This document shows, in pieces, positions 26,904-37,001 of a stretch of DNA of 64,000 bases. Position 1 is the first letter of the stretch. Each line of letters begins with the position of its first letter. This DNA is from Pseudonocardia phyllosphaerae (GTDB lineage: Bacteria > Actinomycetota > Actinomycetes > Mycobacteriales > Pseudonocardiaceae): NCBI RefSeq assembly GCF_046546475.1, contig NZ_JBKGXS010000002.1, positions 310,001 to 374,000 on the forward strand, written 5' to 3'. The position numbers were made by a program, and so were the translations under genes. The notes below the pieces were generated by a model. It was not told where the DNA came from. It did no database searches and saw nothing but the letters and a program-made list of their open reading frames with translations.

Positions 26904-28454
26904 TCAGCGGGAGGGATTGACCGGCACCAGGATCACGTTCTTGCGCCCGGACCAGGGTGTCCCCACGTTCACGCCGTCCGGATGCCATCCCTTGCGCATG
27001 ACCAGCTTCGTCGTCGCGTGCACGTACGGCGCCGGCTGCAGCCAGCGGTAGTTGACGTCGAGCAGTGCCGCCTCGACCGGCCCGGCCGCGGCCCGCTGCT
27101 TCGCGATCCGGGCCAGCATCGGGGCGCGTTCGGACAGCGAGTCGTCGATCGCACAGCGGTCCCCGCAGAAATACGCCAGTGTCCCCAGCTCCCCCGCACT
27201 GCCGACCTTCCCCTGCAGGTAGGAGGCGATGTAGGCGTACTGCGCGGGGGTGGCCCAGTTCGACTCGATCGGTGACACCGTCCACGGGGTGCCGTGGTCG
27301 AGGTCGAAGGACGCGCCCGCAATCACCAGCACCGCGAGTGCCCCCGCCACGACGGCCCGGACGACGGCGCCGCCGAGTGCTCCGGCCGACCAGGCGGCGA
27401 GCACGGTCAGCGCGCCGATCGCGGGGCCGTAGTACCAGTGGAACGGCGCCGTGCCGAGTGCCGCGAACGCCACCACGTGCGCCACCGCGCCGGCTCCGAG
27501 GACGGTGACCGCAGCGCCGCCAGGGCGCCGCGCGAGCAGCCAGCCGAGCCCGCCGAGGATCCCGGCCGCGGCGGTGAGCAGGGCCAGCGTCGTCGCCGTC
27601 GGGAAGACGCGGTCGTAGGTCTCGAGGCCGTTGGTGAACGTGGTGTGGCCCCAGCTCGAGCCGACCTTCCACAGCACGGTGTCCGGCACGATCGACCCGA
27701 GGACCACCCAGGACACCAGGTACCAGGGCAGTGACACCGCCAGCGCCGCGGCGACCGTCGTGAGCAGCCGGCGGCGGAAGGCGGGCACGGCGAGCGCCGC
27801 GACGGCGGCGACCACCACCAGGTCCGGCCGGGTGAGCGCGAGCAGCCCGCACAGCACCCCTCCGAGCACGACCCGGCGGGCGACGGCGGCGTAGGCGAGC
27901 CCGACGAGCAGGGTGATCGCCAGGTAGGTCTCCAGGCCGACCGTCGAGAGCAGCAGCGGGTTCGTGACCAGCAGCGGGACCGGCAGCGCTGCGGTCCACC
28001 GCGGCCACCCGAGCTCGTCGGCGACACCACGGGACCACACAGTGACCAGCGCGGCGAGCCCGGCGAGCACGATCCCGGCGGCGAGCACCGCGTCCCGGAC
28101 GACGACGGTCACCGCCGCCTGCACCAGTACGTTCAGCGGTGAGGTGGCGGTGTGCGAGATGCCGTCGAGGTTGGCGCCCCAGTGCCCGTGGAACGCGAGG
28201 TTCCGGACGTAGGTCAGGGTGATGTAGGCGTCGTCGACGAGTGCACCGCGGACCAGCAGGAACGCGACGTAGGCGAGCAGCGCGGCGGCGGCCGGGAGCA
28301 GCAGCGGGCGGACCCGGGCGGCAGCGCGGCCGGGCGGGCGCGGGGGTGCCGGCCACGGCTGCCCGGCCCGTTCCCACGGCGCAGGACGACGCGGCGCCGG
28401 TACCCGGTGCCGCCCCCGTTCCCACGTCGCCGGGCGGTGCAGAACGCTGACCAC
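26904..28454 (-). CDS. GT-C fold membrane glycosyltransferase-like protein
   Basis: A 516-residue membrane protein. A Pro/Arg-rich cytoplasmic start (residues 1-48) is followed by about ten hydrophobic segments and a C-terminal soluble part. After the first helix is VDDAYITLTYVRNLAFHG, the acidic DDAY motif of polyprenyl-phosphate sugar transferases of the GT-C fold; the closest known actinobacterial relatives with this motif include arabinofuranosyltransferases such as AftB. HWYYGP and the C-terminal YFCGD and VNYRWLQP are other conserved-looking points. The donor and acceptor sugars are not known. The GTG at 28454 has no ribosome binding site. It may be co-transcribed with hisD, 32 bp away, though hisD has its own -10. 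Confidence 0.7.
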   Translation of the reverse strand: MVSVLHRPATWERGRHRVPAPRRPAPWERAGQPWPAPPRPPGRAAARVRPLLLPAAAALLAYVAFLLVRGALVDDAYITLTYVRNLAFHGHWGANLDGISHTATSPLNVLVQAAVTVVVRDAVLAAGIVLAGLAALVTVWSRGVADELGWPRWTAALPVPLLVTNPLLLSTVGLETYLAITLLVGLAYAAVARRVVLGGVLCGLLALTRPDLVVVAAVAALAVPAFRRRLLTTVAAALAVSLPWYLVSWVVLGSIVPDTVLWKVGSSWGHTTFTNGLETYDRVFPTATTLALLTAAAGILGGLGWLLARRPGGAAVTVLGAGAVAHVVAFAALGTAPFHWYYGPAIGALTVLAAWSAGALGGAVVRAVVAGALAVLVIAGASFDLDHGTPWTVSPIESNWATPAQYAYIASYLQGKVGSAGELGTLAYFCGDRCAIDDSLSERAPMLARIAKQRAAAGPVEAALLDVNYRWLQPAPYVHATTKLVMRKGWHPDGVNVGTPWSGRKNVILVPVNPSR

Positions 28455-28482
28455 CGACGCAGTCTTGCATCACTGTGTTGCC

Positions 28483-28506
28483 AAGTCGTGTCACTTCGCA
28501 CGACTT
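28483..28506. promoter_or_regulatory. 24-bp perfect-arm inverted repeat in a divergent promoter region
   Basis: AAGTCGTG (28483-28490) and CACGACTT (28499-28506) are perfect 8-bp inverted arms around an 8-bp spacer. The site is in the 83-bp region between the divergent GT-C and winged-helix genes, 29 bp and 32 bp from the two start codons. Size and symmetry fit a dimeric regulator site; the regulator is unknown. Confidence 0.5.
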
Positions 28507-28537
28507 TTCTGTCGGTGTCGCGTGCGACGGTTCCGTC

Positions 28538-29785
28538 GTGCCCCGATCCGCGACCCCGGCCCCGGTCCGCCACGTGACCGACGACGAGCGCCGTGCCCGC
28601 CTCGTCGTCCGGCACCGGCTGGCACCGGACGGGCGCACCGACGACGTCGTCCGGCTCGCCGACGACCTGGTCGCCCTGCACTCCAGCGACCCGGTGACGG
28701 TGTACCTGTCGGCGGCGGCGCGGATGGCCACGCCTGCGCTGGAGCCCGTCGAGCGGGCGCTCTACGAGGACCGCACGCTGCTCCGGCACCACGCGATGCG
28801 CCGCACGCTGTGGGTGCTGGGGCACGCCCACGCCGCGTTCGCCCACCACGGCGCGACCGCCGGTGTCGCCGCCGCGCAGCTGCGGGCGCTGCTGGGGCAG
28901 CTGGGCGCCTCCGGGATCGCCGATCCCGGCGCCTGGTACGACGAGCAGGCCGCCCGGGTGCTCGACCTGCTCACCGAACGCGGCCCGACGACGGCGCGCG
29001 AGGTCGGTGCCGCGCTGCCCGACCTCGCCGGGCACCGGGTCACGATCCAGGGCGGCACCCAGCCCACGCACACCCGGCTGCTGCTCCTGCTCGGCTTCAC
29101 CGGCCGCGTGCTGCGCGGCCGCCCGACCGGGACGTGGATCAACGGGCAGTACCGGTGGTCGGCCACGGAGGACTGGCTGCCCGGCGGTATCCCCGACGTC
29201 GCGCCGCGGGAGGCCGCGGCCGGGCTGGCCCGGGCGTACCTGCACGCGTTCGGGCCCGCGACGCGCGAGGATCTGCGCTGGTGGGCGGGCTGGACGGTCA
29301 CCACGACGACGACCGCCCTGGCCGACGTGGGCGCCGTCCCGGTCGCGCTCGACGGTGGCTCGGGCAACACGACCACCGGCTATCTGCTGCCCGACGACGT
29401 CGATCCGGTCCCGGACCCCGGCCCGTCGGTGGCGCTGCTGCCCGGCCTCGACCCGACGACGATGGGCTGGAAGGCCCGCGCCTTCCACCTGTCCCCCGAG
29501 GCCGCCGCGCAGGTGTTCGACCGCAGCGGCAACGGCGGCCCGGCGATCTGGGTGGACGGCCGGGTCGCCGGCAGCTGGGTGCAGCGGCCGGACGGGGAGA
29601 TCGCGACCCGGCTGTTCACCGACGTGGGCGCCGCCGCCGAGCGGGAGGTCGCGGCCGCCGCCGAGCGACACCGGGTGCTGCTCGGCGACGCCTGCGTCTC
29701 GGTCCGCTACCCCGCTCCGATCCAGGCCGAGCTGCTCGGTTCCGGTGACATCAGGTCAGGTCCAGCCCCAGGTCGAGGGCGGTGA
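28538..29785 (+). CDS. winged helix DNA-binding protein (YcaQ/AlkX-like, PF06224)
   Basis: About 415 residues of the HTH_42 / YcaQ-like family, three tandem winged-helix units also found in bacterial interstrand-crosslink and alkylation DNA glycosylases. Marks are VTDDERRARLVVRHRL, LVALHSSDPVTVYLSAAAR, RRTLWVLG and LLPGLDPTTMGWKAR. In YcaQ proteins the catalytic motif is Gln-Ser-Gln or Gln-Tyr-Gln; here the matching place reads ALHSSDP, so glycosylase activity is doubtful. The start (GTG at 28538 or 28574) is uncertain because no ribosome binding site is seen. The 3' end overlaps convergent nadC by 35 bp. Confidence 0.8.
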   Translation: MPRSATPAPVRHVTDDERRARLVVRHRLAPDGRTDDVVRLADDLVALHSSDPVTVYLSAAARMATPALEPVERALYEDRTLLRHHAMRRTLWVLGHAHAAFAHHGATAGVAAAQLRALLGQLGASGIADPGAWYDEQAARVLDLLTERGPTTAREVGAALPDLAGHRVTIQGGTQPTHTRLLLLLGFTGRVLRGRPTGTWINGQYRWSATEDWLPGGIPDVAPREAAAGLARAYLHAFGPATREDLRWWAGWTVTTTTTALADVGAVPVALDGGSGNTTTGYLLPDDVDPVPDPGPSVALLPGLDPTTMGWKARAFHLSPEAAAQVFDRSGNGGPAIWVDGRVAGSWVQRPDGEIATRLFTDVGAAAEREVAAAAERHRVLLGDACVSVRYPAPIQAELLGSGDIRSGPAPGRGR

Positions 29786-30662
29786 CCGAATGCGTCAGTC
29801 CACCCACGGCGAGGAAGTCGACCCCGGTCGCGGCGTAGTCGTGCGCGGCCGGGAACGCGAGCCCGCCGGAGGACTCCAGCAGCGTCCGGTGCCCGGTCGC
29901 GGCGGCAGCGTCGTCGCGGCGGCGCACCGCCTCGGCGGTCTGCTCGACGGTGAAGTTGTCCAGCAGCACCAGCTCGGCCTGCAGGTCGAGGACGTCGTCG
30001 AGCTGGTCGAGGGCGTCGACCTCCACCTCGCACGGCAGGTCCGGCGCGGTGGCTCGGGCGGCGGCCAGCGCGGCCGACACCGATCCGGCCGCGGCCACGT
30101 GGTTGTCCTTGATCAGTACGGCGTCGCCGAGACCGAGCCGGTGGTTGACCCCGCCGCCGCAGCGCACCGCGTACTTCTCCAGCAGCCGCAGCCCGGGCAG
30201 CGTCTTGCGGGTGTCGCGGATGCCCGCCCCGGTCCCGGCGACGGCGTCGACCCAGGCCCGGGTGGTGGTCGCGATCCCGGACAGGTGGCAGAGCAGGTTC
30301 AGCGCGGTGCGCTCGGCGGTGAGCAGCCCACGCACCGGCGCCCGCACGACCAGCGCCGGGGTGCCCGCGGTGAGCCGGTCCCCGTCGGCGGCCGCGGTCA
30401 GAACCTCGTAGCCGTGCGCGCCGAGGACCTCGTCGAGCACCGCCCGCGCGGCGGGCAGCCCGGCGAGCACCCCGGGAGCGCGCGGAGTGAACGCGGCGGT
30501 CGCGACCGCGTCGGCGGGGACGGTGGCGGTGGTCGTGGCGTCCGGGCCGTGGGCGAGGTCCTCGGCCAGCGCGGTGCGCACGACCCGCAGCAGGTCCTCG
30601 TGGTCCGGGGTGCCGATCCCGGTGCGTCCGCCGACCCCGGCGGCGACCCGTGCGGCGGTCAC
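29751..30662 (-). CDS. nadC: nicotinate-nucleotide pyrophosphorylase (quinolinate phosphoribosyltransferase)
   Basis: A 303-residue enzyme that combines quinolinate and PRPP to give nicotinate mononucleotide. Marks are ERTALNLLCHLSGIATTT, IRDTRKTLPGLRLLEKYAVR with active-site Arg and Lys, GGGVNHRLGL, VLIKDNH, CEVEVDAL and LLESSGGL, all in family order. The GTG overlaps the nadB stop by 4 nt. It is the last gene of nadA-nadB-nadC and runs into the convergent winged-helix gene. Confidence 0.96.
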   Translation of the reverse strand: MTAARVAAGVGGRTGIGTPDHEDLLRVVRTALAEDLAHGPDATTTATVPADAVATAAFTPRAPGVLAGLPAARAVLDEVLGAHGYEVLTAAADGDRLTAGTPALVVRAPVRGLLTAERTALNLLCHLSGIATTTRAWVDAVAGTGAGIRDTRKTLPGLRLLEKYAVRCGGGVNHRLGLGDAVLIKDNHVAAAGSVSAALAAARATAPDLPCEVEVDALDQLDDVLDLQAELVLLDNFTVEQTAEAVRRRDDAAAATGHRTLLESSGGLAFPAAHDYAATGVDFLAVGGLTHSVTALDLGLDLT

Positions 30663-32371
30663 GCGGCACCCACCAGGGCGTCGGCGACGACGACCGGGCG
30701 CCCGCCCGCGTCGAGCCGCACCGGCAGCGAGGCCCGCTGGTGGGCGTCGTCGCGGTCCGGGAAGTCGGTGCGGACGTGACAGCCGCGCGACTCCCGGCGG
30801 GTGCCGGCCGCGGCGAGCAGCGCCTGCGCCACCAGCGTCAGCGCCGCGTCCTCCACCCCGGCGCGGCCGGCCGGGCCGGCCCCGGCACCCGTCGCGCCGG
30901 TCCCGGTCCCGGTCCCGGTCCCGGTCCCGGTGTCGGCTGCGGCGTCGATCGCGTGCTCGATCACGTCCGACGCGGTCGCCAGCCCGGTGGCGTCCCGGCC
31001 GATCCCGGCGAACGCCGACATGGCGTGCTGCAGCACGGCCCGGTCCGCGGCCGGGTGCAGCGGGGCGGGCGCGGTGCCGTCCCCGAGTCCGGCCAGCGGC
31101 CGGTCGTCGAGCACGGCGCGGACCGCCCGCTCCCCGACGACGAGGCCTTCGAGCAGCGAGTTCGACGCGAGCCGGTTCGCCCCGTGCAGCCCGGTGCGGG
31201 CGACCTCCCCGGCGGCGTAGAGCCCGGGGACCCCGGTGCGGCCGTGCGTGTCGGTGACGACGCCGCCGCAGCTGTAGTGCGCGGCCGGGGTCACCGGGAT
31301 CGGATCGGTGCGCGGATCGACCCCCGCGGCCCGGCAGGACGCGAACACCGTCGGGAACCGGGTCGCGAAGCCGTCGATGCCGGTCGCGTCGAGGTACACG
31401 CACTCCGCGCCGGTCGCGGTGAGCCTGCGGGTGATCGCCCCGGCGACGACGTCACGCGGGGCCAGGTCGGCCCGCGGGTGCACCTCGGCCATGAACGCGG
31501 CCCCGGCGCGGTCGCGCAGGATCGCGCCCTCCCCGCGGACGGCCTCGGTGACCAGCGCCCGGCGGCCCGCGGCCCCGGCCGCACCGGTCCACAGGACAGT
31601 GGGGTGGAACTGCACGAACTCCAGGTCCGACGCCGTCGCACCGGCCCGCAGGGCGAGCGCGATGCCGTCCCCCGTCGTCGTCGCGGGGTTGGTGGTGGAG
31701 GCGTAGACCCCGGCGTAGCCGCCGGTGGCCAGCAGCACCGCCGGGGCACGCAGCACGCCGGCGCGACCGGCGTCGTCGAGGACGGTGAGGCCGGTGACCC
31801 GCCCGCCCGCGTCGTGCAGCGTGTCGAGTGCGGTGTGCCCGGCGAGCACCGTGAGCCCGCCCGACCAGGTCGAGTCGGACCGGGTCGAGGCCGGCCGGGT
31901 CGAGGTGGACCGTGCCGACGTCCGCGCCGCGGCGACCAGCGCGCGCTCGATCTCGGCGCCGGTCGCGTCGCCACCGGCGTGCACCACCCGGTACGCCGAG
32001 TGCCCGCCCTCGCGGGTGCGGTCCAGCCGCGGCCCGGAGAGCGCGTCGAACAGCGCGCCCCGCTCCCGCAGCCGGCGGACCGCGTCCGGGCCGCCGCGGA
32101 CGATCGCGTCGACCGCGGCCGCGTCGTTCAGCCCGCCGCCGGCGCCGACGGTGTCGGCGACGTGGGCCTCCAGGGTGTCCCCGGCGACGTCGCCGAGCAC
32201 GACGGCGATCCCGCCCTGGGCCCAGCGGGTGGAGCCCTCCTCGACCGCGTCCTTGGTGACCACGACCGTGCGCAACCCGGCCGCGGCGGCGTCGAGCGCG
32301 GCGGTCAGCCCGGCGACACCGGACCCGACGACGACCAGGTCCGCCCCGGCCTCCCAGCGCGGCGCGGTCAC
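30659..32371 (-). CDS. nadB: L-aspartate oxidase
   Basis: A 570-residue FAD enzyme that oxidises aspartate to iminoaspartate for NAD synthesis. LVVVGSGVAGLTAALDAA is the FAD-binding start; STRWAQGGIAVV, EGGHSAYRVVHAGGD, LEFVQFHPTVLW, EAVRGEGAILRD and GLYAAGEVARTGLHGANRLASNS follow in order. There are two odd inserts: a Ser/Thr/Arg-rich run after ALVAAARTS, and a GTGTGTGTGTG run near residue 492 encoded by five GGTCCC hexamers (plus-strand view). Both lie in loops. The GTG overlaps the nadA stop by 4 nt. Confidence 0.95.
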   Translation of the reverse strand: MTAPRWEAGADLVVVGSGVAGLTAALDAAAAGLRTVVVTKDAVEEGSTRWAQGGIAVVLGDVAGDTLEAHVADTVGAGGGLNDAAAVDAIVRGGPDAVRRLRERGALFDALSGPRLDRTREGGHSAYRVVHAGGDATGAEIERALVAAARTSARSTSTRPASTRSDSTWSGGLTVLAGHTALDTLHDAGGRVTGLTVLDDAGRAGVLRAPAVLLATGGYAGVYASTTNPATTTGDGIALALRAGATASDLEFVQFHPTVLWTGAAGAAGRRALVTEAVRGEGAILRDRAGAAFMAEVHPRADLAPRDVVAGAITRRLTATGAECVYLDATGIDGFATRFPTVFASCRAAGVDPRTDPIPVTPAAHYSCGGVVTDTHGRTGVPGLYAAGEVARTGLHGANRLASNSLLEGLVVGERAVRAVLDDRPLAGLGDGTAPAPLHPAADRAVLQHAMSAFAGIGRDATGLATASDVIEHAIDAAADTGTGTGTGTGTGATGAGAGPAGRAGVEDAALTLVAQALLAAAGTRRESRGCHVRTDFPDRDDAHQRASLPVRLDAGGRPVVVADALVGAA

Positions 32372-33345
32372 TCCCCGCCCCCCGGCGTACCGATCTCGAT
32401 CATGCGCTGGACCGCGGCGCGCCCGCGGGCGGCCAGGTCGGCGTCGACGTGGACCTCGTCGGTGCCATCGCGCACCGACCGCAGCAGCGCCTCGGGGGTG
32501 ATCATCTTCATGTAGGTGCAGGACGCGCGGTCGTTCACCGCCCGGAAGTCGATCTCCGGGGCGGCCCGGCGGAGCTGGTGCAGCATCCCGACCTCGGTCG
32601 CGACCAGCACCTCCTTCGCGCCGGTGGCGCGCGCGGCGTCGATCATCCCGCCGGTGGAGAGGATCTTGACCTGATCCTCGGGGACCGCACCGGTCCCGGC
32701 CAGGTAGAGCGCCGAGGTCGCGCAGCCGCACTCGGGGTGCACGAACAGGTCCGCCTCCGGGTGCGCCTGTGCCTGGTCGGAGAGCTGCTTGCCGTTGATC
32801 CCGGCGTGCACGTGGCACTCCCCGGCCCACACGTGCATGTGCTCGCGGGCGAGCACCCGGCGCACGTGCGCGCCGAGGAACTGGTCGGGCAGGAACAGCA
32901 CCTCACGCTCACGCGGGATGGAGGCGACGACCTCGACGGCGTTCGACGACGTGCAGCAGATGTCGGTCTCGGCCTTCACCGCGGCGGTGGTGTTGACGTA
33001 GGAGACGACGACGGCACCGGGGTGCTCGGCCTTCCACTCCCGCAGCTGCTCGGCGGTGATCGAGTCCGCGAGGGAGCAGCCGGCGCGGGCGTCGGGGATC
33101 AGCACCGTCTTCTCCGGCGCGAGGATCTTCGCGGTCTCGGCCATGAAGTGGACGCCGCAGAACACGATCGTCGACGCCTCGGACTCCGCGGCGATCCGCG
33201 ACAGCGCCAGCGAGTCCCCGACGTGGTCGGCCACGTCCTGGATCTCGGGCAGCTGGTAGTTGTGCGCCAACAGGACCGCGTCCCGTCGGCGGGCCAGCTC
33301 GCGGACCTCGTCGGCCCACGTCGGGGCCGTCAGCGTCGACGTCAT
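32368..33345 (-). CDS. nadA: quinolinate synthase
   Basis: A 325-residue [4Fe-4S] enzyme that condenses iminoaspartate with dihydroxyacetone phosphate to quinolinate. Cluster cysteines are expected in VFCGVHFMAETAKIL, DICCTSSNAVEVV and HPECGCATSALYL, all present. LAHNYQLPEIQDVADHVGDS is the N-terminal substrate region. It is the first gene of the operon; GGGAGGG lies 4 nt before the ATG at 33345. A palindrome 23 nt upstream and the divergent NrtR-like gene suggest repression by NAD status. Confidence 0.96.
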   Translation of the reverse strand: MTSTLTAPTWADEVRELARRRDAVLLAHNYQLPEIQDVADHVGDSLALSRIAAESEASTIVFCGVHFMAETAKILAPEKTVLIPDARAGCSLADSITAEQLREWKAEHPGAVVVSYVNTTAAVKAETDICCTSSNAVEVVASIPREREVLFLPDQFLGAHVRRVLAREHMHVWAGECHVHAGINGKQLSDQAQAHPEADLFVHPECGCATSALYLAGTGAVPEDQVKILSTGGMIDAARATGAKEVLVATEVGMLHQLRRAAPEIDFRAVNDRASCTYMKMITPEALLRSVRDGTDEVHVDADLAARGRAAVQRMIEIGTPGGGE

Positions 33346-33367
33346 GTCGCCCTCCCGGGCTTTCCAG

Positions 33368-33390
33368 GTTTTCGCCTAGTGAGCGGAAAC
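33368..33390. promoter_or_regulatory. candidate NrtR operator upstream of nadA
   Basis: GTTTTCGC (33368-33375) and GCGGAAAC (33383-33390) are inverted arms (7 of 8 match) around CTAGTGA. An overlapping repeat, CTAGT and ACTAG with an 8-nt spacer, is offset by a few bases. It lies 23 bp before the nadA start in the 166-bp region shared with the divergent NrtR-like gene. NrtR sites in other bacteria are AT-flanked palindromes of about 21 bp, so size and place fit. Confidence 0.5.
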
Positions 33391-33498
33391 TAGCGGGATC
33401 GTAACACCGCGATCCGCTCCTGAGTAGCTCTCCGGTGACCGGGACCTCACCGGACGGACACCCGGCCGTCATGTTGCGGTGCCGGGAGCCCGGCCCCC

Positions 33499-33504
33499 TA
33501 GGCT
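33499..33504 (+). promoter_or_regulatory. -10 hexamer TAGGCT for leaderless nrtR
   Basis: TAGGCT, 7 nt, then the GTG at 33512. A possible -35, TTGCGG, is at 33474-33479 with a 19-bp spacer. Confidence 0.5.
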
Positions 33505-33511
33505 TCGGTGC

Positions 33512-34255
33512 GTGACGTCTCCCCCGGTGCTGCACGAGGTCCTGGCCGCCGTGCTGAGCATCCGGGACGGCCGGCTGTGCGTGCTGCTCTGGCAGCGCGC
33601 CCTGTCCCCCGACGCCGGCCGGTGGGCGCTGCCGGGCGGGCGGCTGGCCGCCGACGAGGACGTCGAGACCTCGGTACGGCGCCAGCTCGCGGAGAAGGTC
33701 GACGTCCGGGAGGTCGCCCACGTCGAGCAGCTGTCGGTGTTCTCCGACCCGCACCGCACCCCGGGCGCCCGGACCATCGCGACGGCGTTCCTCGGTCTCG
33801 TCCCCTCCGACGCCGACCCGGAGCTGCCGCCGGACACCGCGTGGTGCGAGATCGACGCGCTGCCCCCGACCGCGTTCGACCACGCCGAGATCGTCGGGTC
33901 GGCGCGGGCGCGGCTGCGCGCCAAGCTCTCCTACACCAACCTCGGGTTCGCGCTCGCCCCCGCGGAGTTCACGATCTCCGCGCTGCGCGAGCACTACGTC
34001 GCCGCGCTCGGCCACCCGGTGTCGGCGACGAACCTGCAACGGGTGCTCACCCGCCGCCACCTGCTGGAGCCGACCGGCGAGGTCGCGCCGTCCGGACGTG
34101 CGGGCGGGCGCCCGGCCGCGGTGTTCCGGTTCACCGACCGCACTCTGCGGGTCACCGATGCGTTCGCGGTGCTCCGGCCGCCGGGCGCTCCGGGTGGGCG
34201 CGACGGTGAACCACATGCACGACCGGGCACGGGGGCCGACGCCGTACTACCGTGA
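33512..34255 (+). CDS. nrtR: NrtR-type Nudix transcriptional regulator
   Basis: A 247-residue protein with an N-terminal Nudix domain and a C-terminal winged helix (FTISALREHYVAALGHPVSA then NLQRVLTRRHLLEP), the architecture of NrtR repressors of NAD metabolism (NdnR in Corynebacterium). The Nudix box (residues 43-65) has lost catalytic residues: the REUxEE core reads RQLAEK, with Gln58 and Lys62 in place of glutamates. This suggests ligand sensing (ADP-ribose in studied NrtRs) rather than hydrolysis. The divergent position from nadA-nadB-nadC supports the role. Start at GTG 33512, just after a -10 hexamer. Confidence 0.85.
   Translation: MTSPPVLHEVLAAVLSIRDGRLCVLLWQRALSPDAGRWALPGGRLAADEDVETSVRRQLAEKVDVREVAHVEQLSVFSDPHRTPGARTIATAFLGLVPSDADPELPPDTAWCEIDALPPTAFDHAEIVGSARARLRAKLSYTNLGFALAPAEFTISALREHYVAALGHPVSATNLQRVLTRRHLLEPTGEVAPSGRAGGRPAAVFRFTDRTLRVTDAFAVLRPPGAPGGRDGEPHARPGTGADAVLP
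34248..34253 (+). promoter_or_regulatory. -10 hexamer TACCGT for leaderless Lon-domain gene
   Basis: TACCGT, 6 nt, then the GTG at 34260. It overlaps the stop codon of nrtR. Confidence 0.45.
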
Positions 34256-34259
34256 GCCG

Positions 34260-34948
34260 GTGACCGCCACGCTTCCGCTGTTCCCGCTGGGGACGGTGCT
34301 GATGCCCGGCGCGCCACTGCCGCTGCACATCTTCGAGCCGCGCTACCGCGCGCTCACCGCGGACCTGGTCTCCGAGAAGGTCCCGGGCGGCGAGTTCGGC
34401 GTCGTCGCGGTCCGGGAGGGCCACTCCGCCGACCGCGACGGCCTGGCCGGCGTGCAGCCCGTCGGGTGCAGTGCGGTGCTGCTCGACGCCCGCCCGCTGC
34501 CCGACGGCCGCTACGACGTCGTCACCCGCGGGGCACGGCGGTTCCGGCTGCTCGACGTGCTCGACCCGGCCGACACCGGCCGGCCGTACCTGTGCGGGAC
34601 GGTGGAGTTCCTGCCGGACGCGATCGAGGGCGACGCCCCGGACCCGCGGCTGGTGTCGATGCTGGAGAGCTCCGCGCGAGCCGCGCACCGCGCGTACTGC
34701 GACACGGCCTGGCGCAACGACGACTGGTCCGAGCCCGGCGAGGACGTCCCGACCGCCGAGCTCCCGCACCTGCTCGCCGGGGACTGTCTGCTGCCGATGG
34801 GCGACCGGCAGGACCTGCTGGAGCAGACCTGCCCGGTGCAGCGGCTGCGCGACGTCCGGCGGCTGCTGGTGCGCGAGCAGGGGCTGCTGCGCAGGCTGCA
34901 CGCCGTCCCGGCGCCGCTCGACGCGTTCCCCGCCGAGCCGAGCCCGAA

Positions 34949-34952
<4 letters not shown>
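34260..34952 (+). CDS. LON peptidase substrate-binding domain protein
   Basis: A 230-residue stand-alone version of the N-terminal substrate-binding domain of Lon (PUA-like fold) with no ATPase or protease. LPLFPLGTVLMPGAPLPLHIFEPRYR is the family opening (two parts: LPLFPLGTVLMPG, then LPLHIFEPRYRAL), followed by FGVVAVREG and the helical C-terminal bundle. Such proteins occur widely in actinobacteria, with unproven roles in protein quality control. The GTG at 34260 is 4 nt after the nrtR stop and directly precedes the conserved start. The stop overlaps the convergent ABC-F gene by 4 bp. Confidence 0.88.
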
Positions 34953-36724
<1,772 letters not shown>

Positions 36725-36851
36725 GACGACGCTCCGGTGTTGCGGAGGACGACCGCGCGGGCAGTGCCGCGGCGCGGTCGGGACGTCGTCAGAGCTCCAT
36801 GATGAACGGAACGCTAACCGCCCCCGCCCCGGCCGCGCCACCGGATAAACC

Positions 36852-36973
36852 CGCTCCGGTCGATCAGCACCCCGATACGGCCGCCGCGGCGGAATCGTGC
36901 TGATCAACCACCGGAGCGCTGTCGATCAGCACGGTAGCGCTGCGCACAGCGCGGAAAGGTGCCGATCAACAGC
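36852..36973. repeat. two tandem hairpin elements with a GATCA core
   Basis: Hairpin A: CGCTCCGGTCGATCAGCAC (36852-36870) pairs with the 22-nt right arm at 36897-36918, with a 3-nt bulge. Hairpin B: GCTGTCGATCAGCAC (36918-36932) pairs with GTGCCGATCAACAGC (36959-36973), 13 of 15 positions; its loop contains a perfect inner stem GCGCTG/CAGCGC. They fill the 277-bp gap between the ABC-F start and the end of the PemK/MazF-like gene. A related element is at 46323-46393. I see no other function in this gap. Confidence 0.75.
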
Positions 36974-37001
36974 GGGACGGCGGGGCGCCGGGGCGGCGGA
37001 G

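Noticed and set aside
30897..30940. Short repeats that might be a CRISPR array or origin iterons
   Set aside because: They are contiguous GGTCCC hexamers inside nadB, in frame, with no spacers.
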